From positions 1 to 44,228 of the forward strand of contig JAAYJT010000077.1 in assembly GCA_012522795.1 (NCBI GenBank): DNA of 44,228 bases, read 5' to 3'. The translations under genes and the position numbers were made by a program. The DNA comes from Bacteroidales bacterium (GTDB lineage Bacteria; Bacteroidota; Bacteroidia; Bacteroidales; JAAYJT01). The notes under the pieces were generated by a model. It ran no database searches, was not told where the DNA came from, and worked only from the letters and a program-made list of their open reading frames with translations. Positions 1 through 9,261 of the stretch are shown here, piece by piece; position 1 is the stretch's first letter, and the number at the start of each line of letters is the position of its first letter.

Positions 1-2
1 AC

Positions 3-332
3 AAGAACAGGGATGAAATAGAACAATACTTCGATCATTTCAAGAATACTATAGATGCTGCATGTTCCCACATGCAAAGGGAAGAATCGCTTGAGGGGTG
101 GATGTTCATAAACCACATAAGCATGCAAATCATATACAGGCTATTCCGCATACTGAAAACCATTCCTCTGAACAAGAAGCAAATGCTGATACACAAATAT
201 TCGATAAACGATGCAATAGAACATATGAAGTCGATCAAGCAAATCAGATTTGCTCCGGGAGAGTTCGTATTTTCAGAAATGAACAAGTCAACCAAAATAT
301 TACTTAATCAGATGAAAACATCGATTATCTAA
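3..332 (+). CDS. IS4-type transposase, C-terminal fragment (runs off left edge)
   Basis: The reading frame is open from the first bases of the window to a TAA at 330-332, so this is the 3' end of a longer gene. The first visible residues read KNRDEIEQYFDHFK. They give R-x3-E-x6-K with the spacing of the IS4-family signature Y-x2-R-x3-E-x6-K. The Tyr would fall on the codon cut by the window edge (?AC, compatible with TAC). The Glu is the last acidic residue of the DDE catalytic triad. The rest is basic and helical, as in transposase C-termini. Whether the element is intact cannot be judged because its left part is outside the window. An IS1634-like subgroup is possible but not proven. Confidence 0.72.
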   Translation, partial: KNRDEIEQYFDHFKNTIDAACSHMQREESLEGWMFINHISMQIIYRLFRILKTIPLNKKQMLIHKYSINDAIEHMKSIKQIRFAPGEFVFSEMNKSTKILLNQMKTSII

Positions 333-486
333 AAAATTAAGATTTGGGATTAACCTTGATTTCAGTCATATCCGGGACTAAATCCAGAATTTAGGAGAGT
401 GAAATGAAGTAATTTTAAAGTTAATTGTATGTTTGTGAATTAAACAGGTAATAAAATCAAAAATGGAAACAGCACATATAATACGA

Positions 487-529
487 ATTGTATTTACAAA
501 ATAGTCCAAGCTGTTTTGTAAATTACAAT
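487..529. promoter_or_regulatory. Long imperfect inverted repeat between transposase end and osmC-like gene
   Basis: ATTGTATTTACAAAA at 487-501 is mirrored by TTTTGTAAATTACAAT at 514-529. Ten central base pairs (492-501 with 514-523) are perfect and one base is bulged in the outer part. The spacer is 12 nt. It sits about 50 nt upstream of the OsmC gene. It could be an operator for a dimeric repressor, a transcript hairpin, or part of the IS end. The sequence alone does not decide. Confidence 0.5.
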
Positions 530-578
530 CGTTAATGCCGGTGGTTAAAATATTCAGAACAATTGAGCGGAGCGATAA

Positions 579-1001
579 TTGGTCTGTTATATTTTTCCAA
601 CCGGTATAATTTATACCGGCGACTTAAGAACCCATGCCGTTCACTTACAGTCAGGTACTGAAATCATTACCGATGCTCCTACCGATAATCAGGGTAAGGG
701 CGAGGCATTTTCGCCAACTGATCTGGTTGCAACCGCATTAGGAAGTTGTATGATGACCATCATGGGTATTGCAGCCCGGAGTCATGGATTAAATCTTGAA
801 GGTACCAGATTGAAAATCACCAAAATAATGCATTCTGAGCCCCGGCGCATTGAAGAAGTTAAAATAGAAATAGATTTTCCTGAAGGAGAATACACTGAAA
901 AACATAAAAAGATATTACAGCATTGTGCTGATACCTGTCCTGTGGCTCTTAGCTTACATCCGGATGTAAAACAAACAGTAAAATTAAATTTCACACACTG
1001 A
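579..1001 (+). CDS. OsmC/Ohr-family redox protein
   Basis: A 140-aa OsmC-fold protein. Members are thiol-dependent peroxidases that reduce organic hydroperoxides in the cytoplasm. The family core is clear: GDLRT near residue 14, [17 protein letters not shown] at 41-57, and a second motif [11 protein letters not shown] at 118-128. Cys57 and Cys120 match the redox cysteine pair, and Arg17 and Glu42 are the expected partners. There is no ATG in a sensible place. The frame opens right after a TAA at 576-578 with TTG at 579, and a GGAG six bases upstream supports TTG as the start. The stop is 4 nt before the thioesterase gene, so the two are probably cotranscribed. The physiological substrate (peroxide or another electrophile) is not predictable. 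Confidence 0.88.
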   Translation: MVCYIFPTGIIYTGDLRTHAVHLQSGTEIITDAPTDNQGKGEAFSPTDLVATALGSCMMTIMGIAARSHGLNLEGTRLKITKIMHSEPRRIEEVKIEIDFPEGEYTEKHKKILQHCADTCPVALSLHPDVKQTVKLNFTH

Positions 1002-1005
1002 TAAT

Positions 1006-1392
1006 ATGGAATTCAATATAAACAAAGGTGTTAAAGGTAGATTGGAAATACTTGTTGAGTATAAAAATACTGCAGCAAGCTATGGTTCAGGTCTTGTTGA
1101 GGTTTTTGCAACACCTGCAATGGTGGCTCTAATGGAAAAAACCTGTCAGGAAAGTGTTCAGCAATTTTTGCCGGATTCTTATGTAAGTGTGGGTACTGAA
1201 GTCAGTATCAGGCATCTGAAAGCCACACCAGTGGGTAAAAAAGTCTGGTGCGAATCGGTTCTTATTGATATTGACGGACGAAAACTAAGCTTTGAAGTAC
1301 AAGCCTGGGACGAAGAAGGAAAAATAGGAGAGGGAACTCACCAGCGCTTTATTGTTAATAAAGATAATTTCATGAAAAGGTTGAGGAAATAA
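1006..1392 (+). CDS. FlK-like hot-dog acyl-CoA thioesterase
   Basis: A 128-aa single hot-dog domain protein of the fluoroacetyl-CoA thioesterase-like (FlK) group. It starts with [21 protein letters not shown] and has the conserved [10 protein letters not shown] helix. Thr36, Glu44 and His70 have exactly the relative spacing (8 and 26) of the FlK catalytic residues Thr42, Glu50 and His76, so hydrolytic activity on a small acyl-CoA is likely. Fluoroacetate resistance itself is not implied, since this branch is widespread in bacteria with unknown substrates. It lies 4 nt after the OsmC gene, suggesting a two-gene operon dealing with reactive or toxic small molecules (inference). Confidence 0.82.
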   Translation: MEFNINKGVKGRLEILVEYKNTAASYGSGLVEVFATPAMVALMEKTCQESVQQFLPDSYVSVGTEVSIRHLKATPVGKKVWCESVLIDIDGRKLSFEVQAWDEEGKIGEGTHQRFIVNKDNFMKRLRK

Positions 1393-1419
1393 GGATGTGA
1401 ACAAGGAATATAGGGCGTT

Positions 1420-2772
1420 TTATTCATCTTCAGCACTCTTCAGCGTAACATAAATACGCTTTATCCTTCTTTTATCCACTGCTTTAACTCTGAAAACAAT
1501 ATTTTCAAATTCAAGGCTTTCGTCTTTAACAGGTATTCTTCCTAATATTTCAAGTAAAAGACCGGCAAGTGAATCGGAATCACCTTTAACTTTTGCAAAT
1601 ATCTTATCTTCAATGCCCACGATTTTACAAAAGTCATTCAGTCGTGTCTTACCTTCAAAAATATAATTTGAGTCATCCAGTTTTGAGAAAGTTACCTCAG
1701 CGTCTTCTTCGTCCAGTTCATCATTAATCTCTCCAATAATTTCTTCAATAATATCTTCAAGAGTTACTATTCCGGATGTACCGCCATATTCATCAACCAC
1801 TATGGCAAGATGAATTTTTTTTGTTCTGAATTCCTGTAACAGATCGTTGATATGTTTGTTTTCGGGTACAAAAAATGCAGGTCGCATCAAATCAGACCAA
1901 TTAATGGCATCGGGCTTTTTAAGGTGAGGAAGCAGGTCCTTGATATATAAAACCCCCTTTACATTATCAAAGGTTTCTTCATAAACCGGTATTCTTGAGT
2001 AACCTGAATCTAAAATGACCTTCATCAGATCATTAAAAGACGTTTTTAGATCTACTGAGGTAACATCAATACGCGGGCTCATGATTTCCTTTACTTCAAT
2101 TTCACCGAATTTAACGATGCTTTTTAGTATTTTTTTGTCTTCTTCTGGAGTAGAGCTGTCAGATGTTATCTCTATTGCGGCTTCAAGCTCGGTAAGCGAC
2201 ACATCGTGCCCTTTTCGCTTTATATGTTTGTCAATAAACGAGGTAGAGTTAATAAGCAGAGTGCTCAAAGGATGAAAGAACACCGTTAATGATCTCATAA
2301 ACCCTGAAATACTTTGAACATACCTTAATGCATAATGCGAGGCAAACATTTTGGGTAAGATCTCACCAAACAACAGGATAAGAGCAGTAACTAGAATCAC
2401 TTGAATTATGAATGCCAGAATGGGTGAACCATTGAAAACAAATAGCCTGGTGGTGATAAGGGTGGAAATGACAATAATTGAAACATTAACAAAATTATTG
2501 GCTATAAGTATGGTTGCCAAAAGTTTTTTAGGTGACTCAAGCAAAGTAAGTATTCTTTGGTTAGTCCGACCCGAATGACTTTTAATATTCTTTAACTGAG
2601 CAGGAGTTAAAGAAAAAAAAGCAACTTCAGAGCCTGATATCAAAGCCGATAACAGTAGCAGCAAGCCCATAGCCAAAAAAAGCATTAGGAGCTGAAATGA
2701 AAAAGGCTGCACCAAAATATTTGGAATTACTTGAAATGCCCGTATATAAGGCTCAGGATCTATAGCGTCCAA
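1420..2772 (-). CDS. gldE: GldE-like CNNM/CBS/CorC-HlyC membrane protein
   Basis: A 450-aa protein with an N-terminal DUF21/CNNM membrane domain (hydrophobic segments near residues 27-48, 80-105 and 113-140), a CBS pair around 210-335, and a CorC_HlyC domain at the C-terminus. The segment IVVDEYGGTSGIVTLEDIIE is the hallmark of the HlyC/CorC family. In Bacteroidota the N-terminus starting MDAIDPEP and the overall layout match the gliding-associated protein GldE, which is linked with GldD and T9SS-dependent gliding. It is transcribed alone from a promoter at 2811-2838 and is not next to ssb or mutY as in some relatives. A plain Mg/Co efflux-type CNNM protein is the alternative. Confidence 0.8.
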   Translation of the reverse strand: MDAIDPEPYIRAFQVIPNILVQPFSFQLLMLFLAMGLLLLLSALISGSEVAFFSLTPAQLKNIKSHSGRTNQRILTLLESPKKLLATILIANNFVNVSIIVISTLITTRLFVFNGSPILAFIIQVILVTALILLFGEILPKMFASHYALRYVQSISGFMRSLTVFFHPLSTLLINSTSFIDKHIKRKGHDVSLTELEAAIEITSDSSTPEEDKKILKSIVKFGEIEVKEIMSPRIDVTSVDLKTSFNDLMKVILDSGYSRIPVYEETFDNVKGVLYIKDLLPHLKKPDAINWSDLMRPAFFVPENKHINDLLQEFRTKKIHLAIVVDEYGGTSGIVTLEDIIEEIIGEINDELDEEDAEVTFSKLDDSNYIFEGKTRLNDFCKIVGIEDKIFAKVKGDSDSLAGLLLEILGRIPVKDESLEFENIVFRVKAVDKRRIKRIYVTLKSAEDE

Positions 2773-2810
2773 TACTAAAGAATTTTAGTTTAAGTGATTG
2801 AATAACACTG

Positions 2811-2838
2811 CAAAAATATATATTTCTTTGAAATACAA
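2811..2838 (-). promoter_or_regulatory. Bacteroidota-type promoter for gldE
   Basis: On the minus strand TTG (2836-2838) is followed after 17 nt by TATTTTTG (2811-2818), which fits the Bacteroidota sigma-70 consensus TTG-N17-20-TAnnTTTG. It lies about 40 nt upstream of the gldE start. Confidence 0.55.
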
Positions 2839-2953
2839 GACATCTTTTTCGGTAATGATTTTTTTAAAAGCTTATTTTCTGATACCGCTTATGCCGTTTT
2901 TCTTTTTATTTTTGGCATTTCATTAAACTCATAATTGATCCTGAATATCAGAT

Positions 2954-3532
2954 ATGTTTCTTGAACATCCATATAATCGTCAAAACCGCCGTGGCTGGAT
3001 TGAAGTTATTGTTGGCTCAATGTTTTCGGGTAAAACCGAAGAACTTATCAGACGATTGAAACGGGCAAAAATAGCAAAGCAAAAAGTGGAGATATTTAAG
3101 CCTGTTGTTGATTATCGTTATCATGAAAGCAATGTTGTTTCGCATGATGAAAATGTTGTTCCGAGCACTGCTGTCCAGTCTTCATCGCAAATTCTGCTTT
3201 ATGTTAACGATGCAGATGTAATTGGTATTGACGAAGCTCAATTCTTTGACAATCAACTCTCCGATGTGTGTAATAGTCTGGCTAACAGTGGAATAAGAGT
3301 CATTGTCGCAGGACTTGACATGGATTTTCAGGGGAACCCTTTTGGTCCTATTCCGGCATTAATGGCAACAGCAGAATATGTTACCAAAGTACATGCTGTA
3401 TGTATTGAATGTGGCAATCTTGCCCAGCATTCTCATCGTACTGTTGATGATAAAAGCCTTGTTGTACTTGGCGAAAAAGATATTTACGAACCTTTATGCC
3501 GGTCATGTTTTAACAAAAAGCGCCAGAAATGA
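2954..3532 (+). CDS. tdk: Thymidine kinase (type II)
   Basis: A 192-aa cytosolic enzyme that phosphorylates thymidine and deoxyuridine with ATP. The P-loop GSMFSGKT is at residues 21-28 and the Walker B-like DEAQFFD near residue 96. The C-terminal lasso domain carries two CxxC pairs (CIECGN and CRSC) that bind structural zinc, as in the TK1/bacterial type II family. Length and motifs are complete. With the deoxynucleoside kinase at 23767 it would give the cell salvage of several deoxynucleosides. Confidence 0.95.
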   Translation: MFLEHPYNRQNRRGWIEVIVGSMFSGKTEELIRRLKRAKIAKQKVEIFKPVVDYRYHESNVVSHDENVVPSTAVQSSSQILLYVNDADVIGIDEAQFFDNQLSDVCNSLANSGIRVIVAGLDMDFQGNPFGPIPALMATAEYVTKVHAVCIECGNLAQHSHRTVDDKSLVVLGEKDIYEPLCRSCFNKKRQK

Positions 3533-3631
3533 TAAGAATGTGATTTTATTCCAACTAGGAAAATCCACAGGCTTAAAGTACAGGTTCATGATTAAAAAAT
3601 CTAATTTTGCGTCTTATTAAATTTTCAAACT

Positions 3632-4933
3632 TTGAAAGTATTCAAATTTGGCGGAGCTTCAATTAAGGATGCTGTTTCAGTTAAAAACGTGGCAAATATT
3701 TTAAGGGATAATTTGTACGAACCTCTGGTAGTGGTGATCTCGGCAATGGATAAAATGACCAATGCCTTTGAACTACTTGCTGACAACGCTTTTGCGAACC
3801 GCATGAAAGAAGCTGATGAACAATTGAAAAGGATAAAGGATTTTCATCTGAACATTTTAAATGAATTGTTTCAGGATACAAGCCACGCCATATTCAAAAA
3901 GGTTGATCTTCTTTTTGAAGAAATTGCTGGTATTACAACATTAAAAGAGAAAGGTAGCTTTGATTCATTTTACGATTTGCTTGTTCCTTACGGCGAACTT
4001 CTTTCTACTTCAATTACGTCAGCCTGTCTGAAAAAAAGTGGTTTTGAGCATACCCTTGCCGATGCACGTACATTTATCCATACTGATAATAACTACAGAA
4101 ATGCCGGGGTGAAATGGGAAGATACCATTACATCGGTAAATCAAAAAATTCTTCCTCTTATCTCAGGTAATAATCAGCCTTATCATTTTGTTCTTAGCCA
4201 GGGTTTTATCGGTTCTGACCCCGATGGTCATTCCACTACGCTCGGACGTGAAGGCTCTGATTATACTGCTGCTATTCTTGCCTTTGCCCTTAATGCTGAC
4301 GAGGTTGTAATATGGAAAGATGTGCCGGGACTTATGAATGCAGACCCTAAAATTTTTCCGGAGTCAGTTAAAATTGATAAACTCTCGTACAGCGATGCCA
4401 TTGAGCTTGCATACTACGGCGCCAAGATCATTCATCCGAAAACTATAAAACCATTGCAAAACAAGGATATACCGTTAATTGTTAAATCATTTGAGAATCA
4501 TACTGATACCGGAACTTATATCAGCGAAAGCGAAGAAAGGTATGAAACGGTCCCACAGTACATTTTTAAATTCAACCAAATACTGATAAGTTTAACTCCT
4601 CGCGATTTTTCATTTATCAATGAAGAAAATCTGTTCGACATTTTCGGAATTTTTACAAAACACCGTGTTCATATCAATCTGATGCAGAATTCAGCGATCA
4701 GTTTCTCGGTATGTATTGACGATAAGGCTGATTTTGAATTGTTTATCACAGCATTACAGAAAAATTACATGGTAAAATATAATCGCGGACTTGAGCTGAT
4801 AACAATTCGCAACTATAATGAGCTAAGTATTGAAAATGTGGTTAACAAACGTGTTATACTACTTGAACAAAGAAGCAGAGCAACCGTTCAGCTTGTTACA
4901 GCTTCTGAAAATGATAATTATTTACAAGGATAG
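3632..4933 (+). CDS. Aspartate kinase (monofunctional)
   Basis: A 433-aa aspartokinase catalysing the first step to lysine, threonine, methionine and diaminopimelate. The N-terminal KFGGAS motif (residues 5-10) and the substrate-binding segments GREGSDYTAA and WKDVPGLMNADP identify the amino-acid kinase fold. The region after residue 310 is consistent with ACT regulatory domains. No homoserine dehydrogenase domain is attached. No ATG is available upstream: the frame is open from a TAA at 3602, and TTG at 3632 places the KFGGAS motif where the family has it. Which end product inhibits it is unknown. Confidence 0.92.
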   Translation: MKVFKFGGASIKDAVSVKNVANILRDNLYEPLVVVISAMDKMTNAFELLADNAFANRMKEADEQLKRIKDFHLNILNELFQDTSHAIFKKVDLLFEEIAGITTLKEKGSFDSFYDLLVPYGELLSTSITSACLKKSGFEHTLADARTFIHTDNNYRNAGVKWEDTITSVNQKILPLISGNNQPYHFVLSQGFIGSDPDGHSTTLGREGSDYTAAILAFALNADEVVIWKDVPGLMNADPKIFPESVKIDKLSYSDAIELAYYGAKIIHPKTIKPLQNKDIPLIVKSFENHTDTGTYISESEERYETVPQYIFKFNQILISLTPRDFSFINEENLFDIFGIFTKHRVHINLMQNSAISFSVCIDDKADFELFITALQKNYMVKYNRGLELITIRNYNELSIENVVNKRVILLEQRSRATVQLVTASENDNYLQG

Positions 4934-5003
4934 CTTTATTTGAACCTAATACCTGAAATCTAACGAATCTTATTGAATAACTGATACTTAACAAATATTG
5001 AAT

Positions 5004-6302
5004 ATGGGAAGTAAAGAAAAATCAAAATCAAGTCTCAGATCTTTCCCGAGAAATTTCTGGACAGTCATCATTATGGAGTTTTTTGAACGCGGGTCATATT
5101 ATGGTGTTATGTCGGTGCTGTCAGTATATCTGGTTATGAATGTTAACGATGGCGGGCTTGGATTTTCAAAAGAGAGTGTAGGAGTTATCAAAAGCACTAT
5201 CACACCTTTGCTTTATCTCCTTCCGATTTTATCGGGTGCTATTGCCGACAGGTTTGGTTACCGCAAAGTTCTGATGTTTGCTTTTGTGATAATGAGCCTG
5301 GGTTATTTCCTTACCAGTACAGTTACAAGCTATTCCCTTGTTTTTCTGAGCCTTACTCTTATGGCTGTTGGTGCGGGTTTTTTCAAACCAATAATTTCAG
5401 GAACCATTGCCCGCGAAACTGATGAAAGCAACAGTACTCTTGGTTTCGGGATTTTTTACTGGACTATAAATCTTGGTGCTTTTATTTTTCCTCTCATACT
5501 GGTTCCATATCTGAAAGGAATTTCATGGTCGTATATTTTTATAATGGCAGCAGTAGGAACCGGATGGCTCTTAATTCTGAATGTTTTTGTTTATAAGGAG
5601 CCTCCCCGCCCCGAGAGCACAAAATCCATCGTAGAAGTGCTTAAGGGTGTGGTGCTGGTACTTAAGGACTATCGTTTTGTTATTATGATAGTGATATATT
5701 CAATGTTTTGGATACTTTATTTTCAGATGTTCGACACTGTTCTATGGTATCTGAAAGAGCATATTGATATGTCGCCGGTAAATAAAGTTGTAAATAGTTT
5801 TCTTGGAATTTTTGTGAATGAGCCTTCCTGGAAATTCGATGCCGAACATGTAACAGTTATCAATGCCGGAACAATAATCCTGCTTCAGCTTATAATTTCT
5901 AATATAGTAAAAAATACCCGCGCCTTGCCTACAATGATAGCAGGTATTGCACTGGGAACCATAGGAATGGGAATTCTTGCCATTTCAACCCATGCCTGGG
6001 TATTTATGGCGGGGATAATTATTTTCTCAATCGGCGAGATGACAGCTCATCCAAAATTTATTTCTTATGTGGGTTTAATTGCTCCTGCCGATAAAAAAGC
6101 CCTGTATCTTGGCTATTCGTTTTTATATGGAGTGATTGGTAGTGCAATAGGAGGTATTCTTGGCGCAACCATGTATGTATATTTTGTTGACGGATTAAAC
6201 CGTCCGGGATTGTTATGGTTCATTTTCAGCCTGATAGGGGTGGCTACTATTATCGGACTTATATTGTATAATAAATTTCTTGCCCCCCGTAAGGAAATAT
6301 AA
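5004..6302 (+). CDS. POT-family (proton-dependent oligopeptide) MFS transporter
   Basis: A 432-aa inner-membrane protein with about 12 hydrophobic helices. The first helix carries EFFERGSYYG (residues 25-34), which matches the ExxER-x-x-YYG motif of proton-coupled peptide transporters. In that motif the E and R residues take part in proton coupling. GYRKVLMF after helix 2 is the MFS loop motif. The ATG at 5004 is preferred over an in-frame TTG two codons upstream. Uptake of di- and tripeptides is the family role. The protein is slightly short for the family and its central loop is unusual, so the substrate remains uncertain. Confidence 0.85.
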   Translation: MGSKEKSKSSLRSFPRNFWTVIIMEFFERGSYYGVMSVLSVYLVMNVNDGGLGFSKESVGVIKSTITPLLYLLPILSGAIADRFGYRKVLMFAFVIMSLGYFLTSTVTSYSLVFLSLTLMAVGAGFFKPIISGTIARETDESNSTLGFGIFYWTINLGAFIFPLILVPYLKGISWSYIFIMAAVGTGWLLILNVFVYKEPPRPESTKSIVEVLKGVVLVLKDYRFVIMIVIYSMFWILYFQMFDTVLWYLKEHIDMSPVNKVVNSFLGIFVNEPSWKFDAEHVTVINAGTIILLQLIISNIVKNTRALPTMIAGIALGTIGMGILAISTHAWVFMAGIIIFSIGEMTAHPKFISYVGLIAPADKKALYLGYSFLYGVIGSAIGGILGATMYVYFVDGLNRPGLLWFIFSLIGVATIIGLILYNKFLAPRKEI

Positions 6303-6412
6303 AACCTACATTTCAGTGAACAGTTTTTTTATGATCCGGGTACTTTTTAATCTTTATTGGGAATGTACATAATTGAGTGTTCCTATCTTGTTTTATAGGA
6401 TGCAATGCTCTA

Positions 6413-7852
6413 TTATTCAGCAAGCTTTCGTGTAATTCTGAACCCTAATCTTACAATAGCTTCAAAAAGCCCGGGGTTAAGTGTTTCAGGTTTGTCTTCA
6501 GGTGTGTGCAGGTATGTATAACTATTGGTACTGACCATATAAAGCCCAGGTATTCCGGCATTGAAAAATGGTGTAAGATCAGCTCCTCCACCACCCCAGG
6601 ACCTGTCGACGACTAATTTCTCATTATCTGATTTTCGGGCAAGTTCCCATAATTCCGGTGAACTTTTTCCATTACCGATCTGAATACTGTCGCCATGTGC
6701 AATACAATCGAAATTTAACATGGCAATGATGTTTTTATGAGGTTCAGGGAAATTTTCTACAAAATGTCCAGCACCGAGAAGCCCTTGTTCTTCGGACGTA
6801 AATAATACAAATATCAGCGATCGTGAAGGTTTTATTTCTGATAAGCTGAAAGCTCTTGCAATTTCAAGCACTGCAGCAGAGCCTGAGGCATTATCATTAG
6901 CTCCCGGATAAATAGTTCCGCACTGGCTTCCAACATGGTCAAGATGCGCTCCGATAACAATAAATTCATTTTTCCTTTTAGCATCATTACCTTCAATCAT
7001 TCCTATAATGTTAAATGTAGAAGCTTCGGGGTTATATTCGGTTCTTACACTTATATGAGCCTTGGTACCGGTTTCAAATGATATGGGCTGCTGCTTGTTT
7101 TTCAGTTCATTATACAGCGTTTCAAGGTCATTGCCCGATTCGGCAAGTATTTTGTCAGCTAGTTCCCGACTTATCATCAGTTGTAGAAAATCTGCCGGAT
7201 GATCACCTGGGCCATGCAGCACACTGCCTATTACTTCGGGTATTCCGATCCTTTCAAATGGTGCTGATACAAAAATGATAGCTCCGGCACCATGTTCACG
7301 GGCGGCATTGGCTTTTTCGCGCGGTAATGCACCAGGCCAGGAAGTTTCAGGTAATTTCCAGTCCGGATTATTTTTGAAAACCATCACAATCTTTCCTTTC
7401 AGATCAAGTCCAGCAAAATCATCATAACCATATTCAGGCATGCTGATACCAAATCCGGCAAAGACAACCGGAGCAAATAAATCGCCGCTACCGGTAAAAC
7501 CCCTAAAAGTATAATCAATTCCATGCCGTGGCATGATAATCTGACTTCTGAGATGCAGTTCAAAACCACAAGGCTCAGGAATAGCATTGTATTCAACCTT
7601 CATATGCTGATAATATCCATCATCGCCTGCCGGAATAAGACCCAGGTTCTGAAATTGTTCAGTCATATATAATGCAGCCCTTGTAAAACCGGCATGACCG
7701 GGCAATCTACCTGCCATTTCGGCTGAAGTGAGAATCTCAACAGTATGCATCAGTGCTTCGCGACTTATCAAACTGTCAGACAGGGCTGAGACTGGGTTCT
7801 GAAAATTCAGGAAAAGAAAGATAAAAATCAGGATTCTTGTGATATGGTTCAT
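6413..7852 (-). CDS. Secreted M28-family metallopeptidase with PA-domain insertion
   Basis: A 479-aa exported peptidase. Residues 1-23 form a signal peptide. The catalytic domain has all di-zinc ligands of clan MH: His303 (GAHLDHVG), Asp320 (GANDNASG), Glu354/Glu355 (TSEEQG), Asp382 (NFDC) and His449 (YLHTPEDKP). Residues about 130-270 fit a protease-associated (PA) domain inserted before the catalytic domain. Family members release N-terminal amino acids from peptides or split glutamate-containing substrates. The cell location is periplasm or surface; no lipobox or T9SS signal is seen. It converges on the POT transporter gene, which might take up its products (inference). Confidence 0.9.
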   Translation of the reverse strand: MNHITRILIFIFLFLNFQNPVSALSDSLISREALMHTVEILTSAEMAGRLPGHAGFTRAALYMTEQFQNLGLIPAGDDGYYQHMKVEYNAIPEPCGFELHLRSQIIMPRHGIDYTFRGFTGSGDLFAPVVFAGFGISMPEYGYDDFAGLDLKGKIVMVFKNNPDWKLPETSWPGALPREKANAAREHGAGAIIFVSAPFERIGIPEVIGSVLHGPGDHPADFLQLMISRELADKILAESGNDLETLYNELKNKQQPISFETGTKAHISVRTEYNPEASTFNIIGMIEGNDAKRKNEFIVIGAHLDHVGSQCGTIYPGANDNASGSAAVLEIARAFSLSEIKPSRSLIFVLFTSEEQGLLGAGHFVENFPEPHKNIIAMLNFDCIAHGDSIQIGNGKSSPELWELARKSDNEKLVVDRSWGGGGADLTPFFNAGIPGLYMVSTNSYTYLHTPEDKPETLNPGLFEAIVRLGFRITRKLAE

Positions 7853-7878
7853 TTACAAAAGCTTAATAGGTTGAACAG

Positions 7879-7886
7879 CAAAAATA
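7879..7886 (-). promoter_or_regulatory. -7 element for the M28 peptidase gene
   Basis: The minus strand reads TATTTTTG here, 27 nt upstream of the start codon. No clear -33 TTG is present at the right distance. Confidence 0.35.
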
Positions 7887-7957
7887 AAGGTTTTTAAAAT
7901 ATATGCTGTTCTTAATGTAACACGACTGTGAAAAAGCTCTCGTTCGTTCAATTTTTA

Positions 7958-7965
7958 TATTTTTG
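7958..7965 (+). promoter_or_regulatory. -7 element for the phosphofructokinase gene
   Basis: TATTTTTG fits TAnnTTTG and lies 26 nt before the ATG. The -33 region is not convincing. Confidence 0.4.
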
Positions 7966-7991
7966 CCTTAACTTTAAAACCAATAGAAATT

Positions 7992-9209
7992 ATGATAGAA
8001 AGCATTGCAATTTTATGTGGCGGAGGTCCTGCTCCCGGAATTAATACAGTTATAGGAACCGTTGCCAAAGTTTTTCTAAAAAATGGTTATCGTGTTTTAG
8101 GTTTACATAGTGGCTTTAAAATGCTTTTTACACCTGCTCCAAAAATTCAGGAAATTGATTTTCCGATGGCAGATAAAATTTATAATCAGGGTGGGTCAGC
8201 CCTGGAAATGAGTCGCTACAAACCGGCTGACACCGAATTTAATGTTGATTTCTTTGTGAAAAACAATGTCAAACTGCTTGTTACCATTGGTGGAGACGAT
8301 ACTGCTTCAACAGCTAACCGCATAGCCCAGTTTCTTGGAAAACAAAATATTAATATCCGGAATATTCATGTTCCCAAAACCATTGATAACGATTTACCTT
8401 TGCCTGAAGGTCAGCCAACGTTTGGTTATCAGAGTGCTAAGGAAGAAGGTGTTAAAATTGCCAGTACCGTTTATGAAGATGCAAGAACCAGTGGCAATTG
8501 GTTTATAGTATCAGCTATGGGGCGCGAAGCAGGACATCTGGCTTTTGGAATTGGTGCGTCGTGTCATTATCCTATGATAATTATCCCTGAGATGTTTAAT
8601 AAAGTTGAAATAACTTACAACCGTATTATCAATCTTATTATTTCTTCAATCCTTAAACGCCAGATACTGGGCATATCATACGGTGTAGCCATTGTGAGCG
8701 AAGGCGTATTTCATTTTATGACTGATGAGGAAATAAAGAATTCAGGGATCCAGTTTACTTACGATGATCACGGCCATCCTGAACTTGGTAATGTTAGTAA
8801 GGCTCATATTTTCAATGTTTTACTTCAGCAAAAGCTTAAAGCTTTAAAATTGAATGTTAAAAGCCGCCCTGTTGAGCTGGGATATGAAATTCGTTGTGTG
8901 AGACCCATTGCGTTTGACCTGCTTTATTGTGCTTTGCTTGGTCTGGGAGTTAAAAAATTGTTTGATCAGGGGCATACTGCCTGCATGGTTACTTCTGACC
9001 ATACCGGAGAAATAAGACCGCTGTTTTTGAAAGATGTCACCAATGAAAAGGGAAAAGTAATGCCACGTCTGGTAAATATGGATGGCGCTAAAGTAAAACT
9101 GGTATTTGAAAACGGACTTCAGTTCATTACTAAAAGCGATTATGAGTTGGCAGGAAAATATGTTGCTAATCCTGCTGAATTTGATTTTATGAAAATATTG
9201 AACTGGTAG
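7992..9209 (+). CDS. 6-phosphofructokinase, PPi-dependent type
   Basis: A 405-aa phosphofructokinase of group A. Two residues that distinguish pyrophosphate users from ATP users are visible. GGDDT at 100-104 has Asp103 where ATP enzymes have Gly. PKTIDND at 128-134 has Lys129 where ATP enzymes have Gly. Both block the ATP site and favour PPi, so the predicted reaction is reversible PPi plus fructose-6-phosphate (EC 2.7.1.90). Length is typical of the non-allosteric PPi-PFK clade. It works in glycolysis and gluconeogenesis and would link with the PPSR regulator at 31222. The gene stands alone, facing the dehydrogenase gene. Confidence 0.9.
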   Translation: MIESIAILCGGGPAPGINTVIGTVAKVFLKNGYRVLGLHSGFKMLFTPAPKIQEIDFPMADKIYNQGGSALEMSRYKPADTEFNVDFFVKNNVKLLVTIGGDDTASTANRIAQFLGKQNINIRNIHVPKTIDNDLPLPEGQPTFGYQSAKEEGVKIASTVYEDARTSGNWFIVSAMGREAGHLAFGIGASCHYPMIIIPEMFNKVEITYNRIINLIISSILKRQILGISYGVAIVSEGVFHFMTDEEIKNSGIQFTYDDHGHPELGNVSKAHIFNVLLQQKLKALKLNVKSRPVELGYEIRCVRPIAFDLLYCALLGLGVKKLFDQGHTACMVTSDHTGEIRPLFLKDVTNEKGKVMPRLVNMDGAKVKLVFENGLQFITKSDYELAGKYVANPAEFDFMKILNW

Positions 9210-9261
9210 TAATCAGCTTAGGTTCAATAATCTAAGTTTAAGACTTAAAACAGTCATCATT

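Noticed and set aside
535-609. ATG at 535 as the start of the OsmC gene
   Set aside because: It is in a different frame and ends at a stop at 607. Joining it would need a frameshift, whereas TTG 579 has a GGAG at a good distance.
6381-6400. TCCTAT...ATAGGA hairpin between convergent genes as a terminator
   Set aside because: The stem is only 6 bp with an 8-nt loop and no clean T run after it. Too weak to list.
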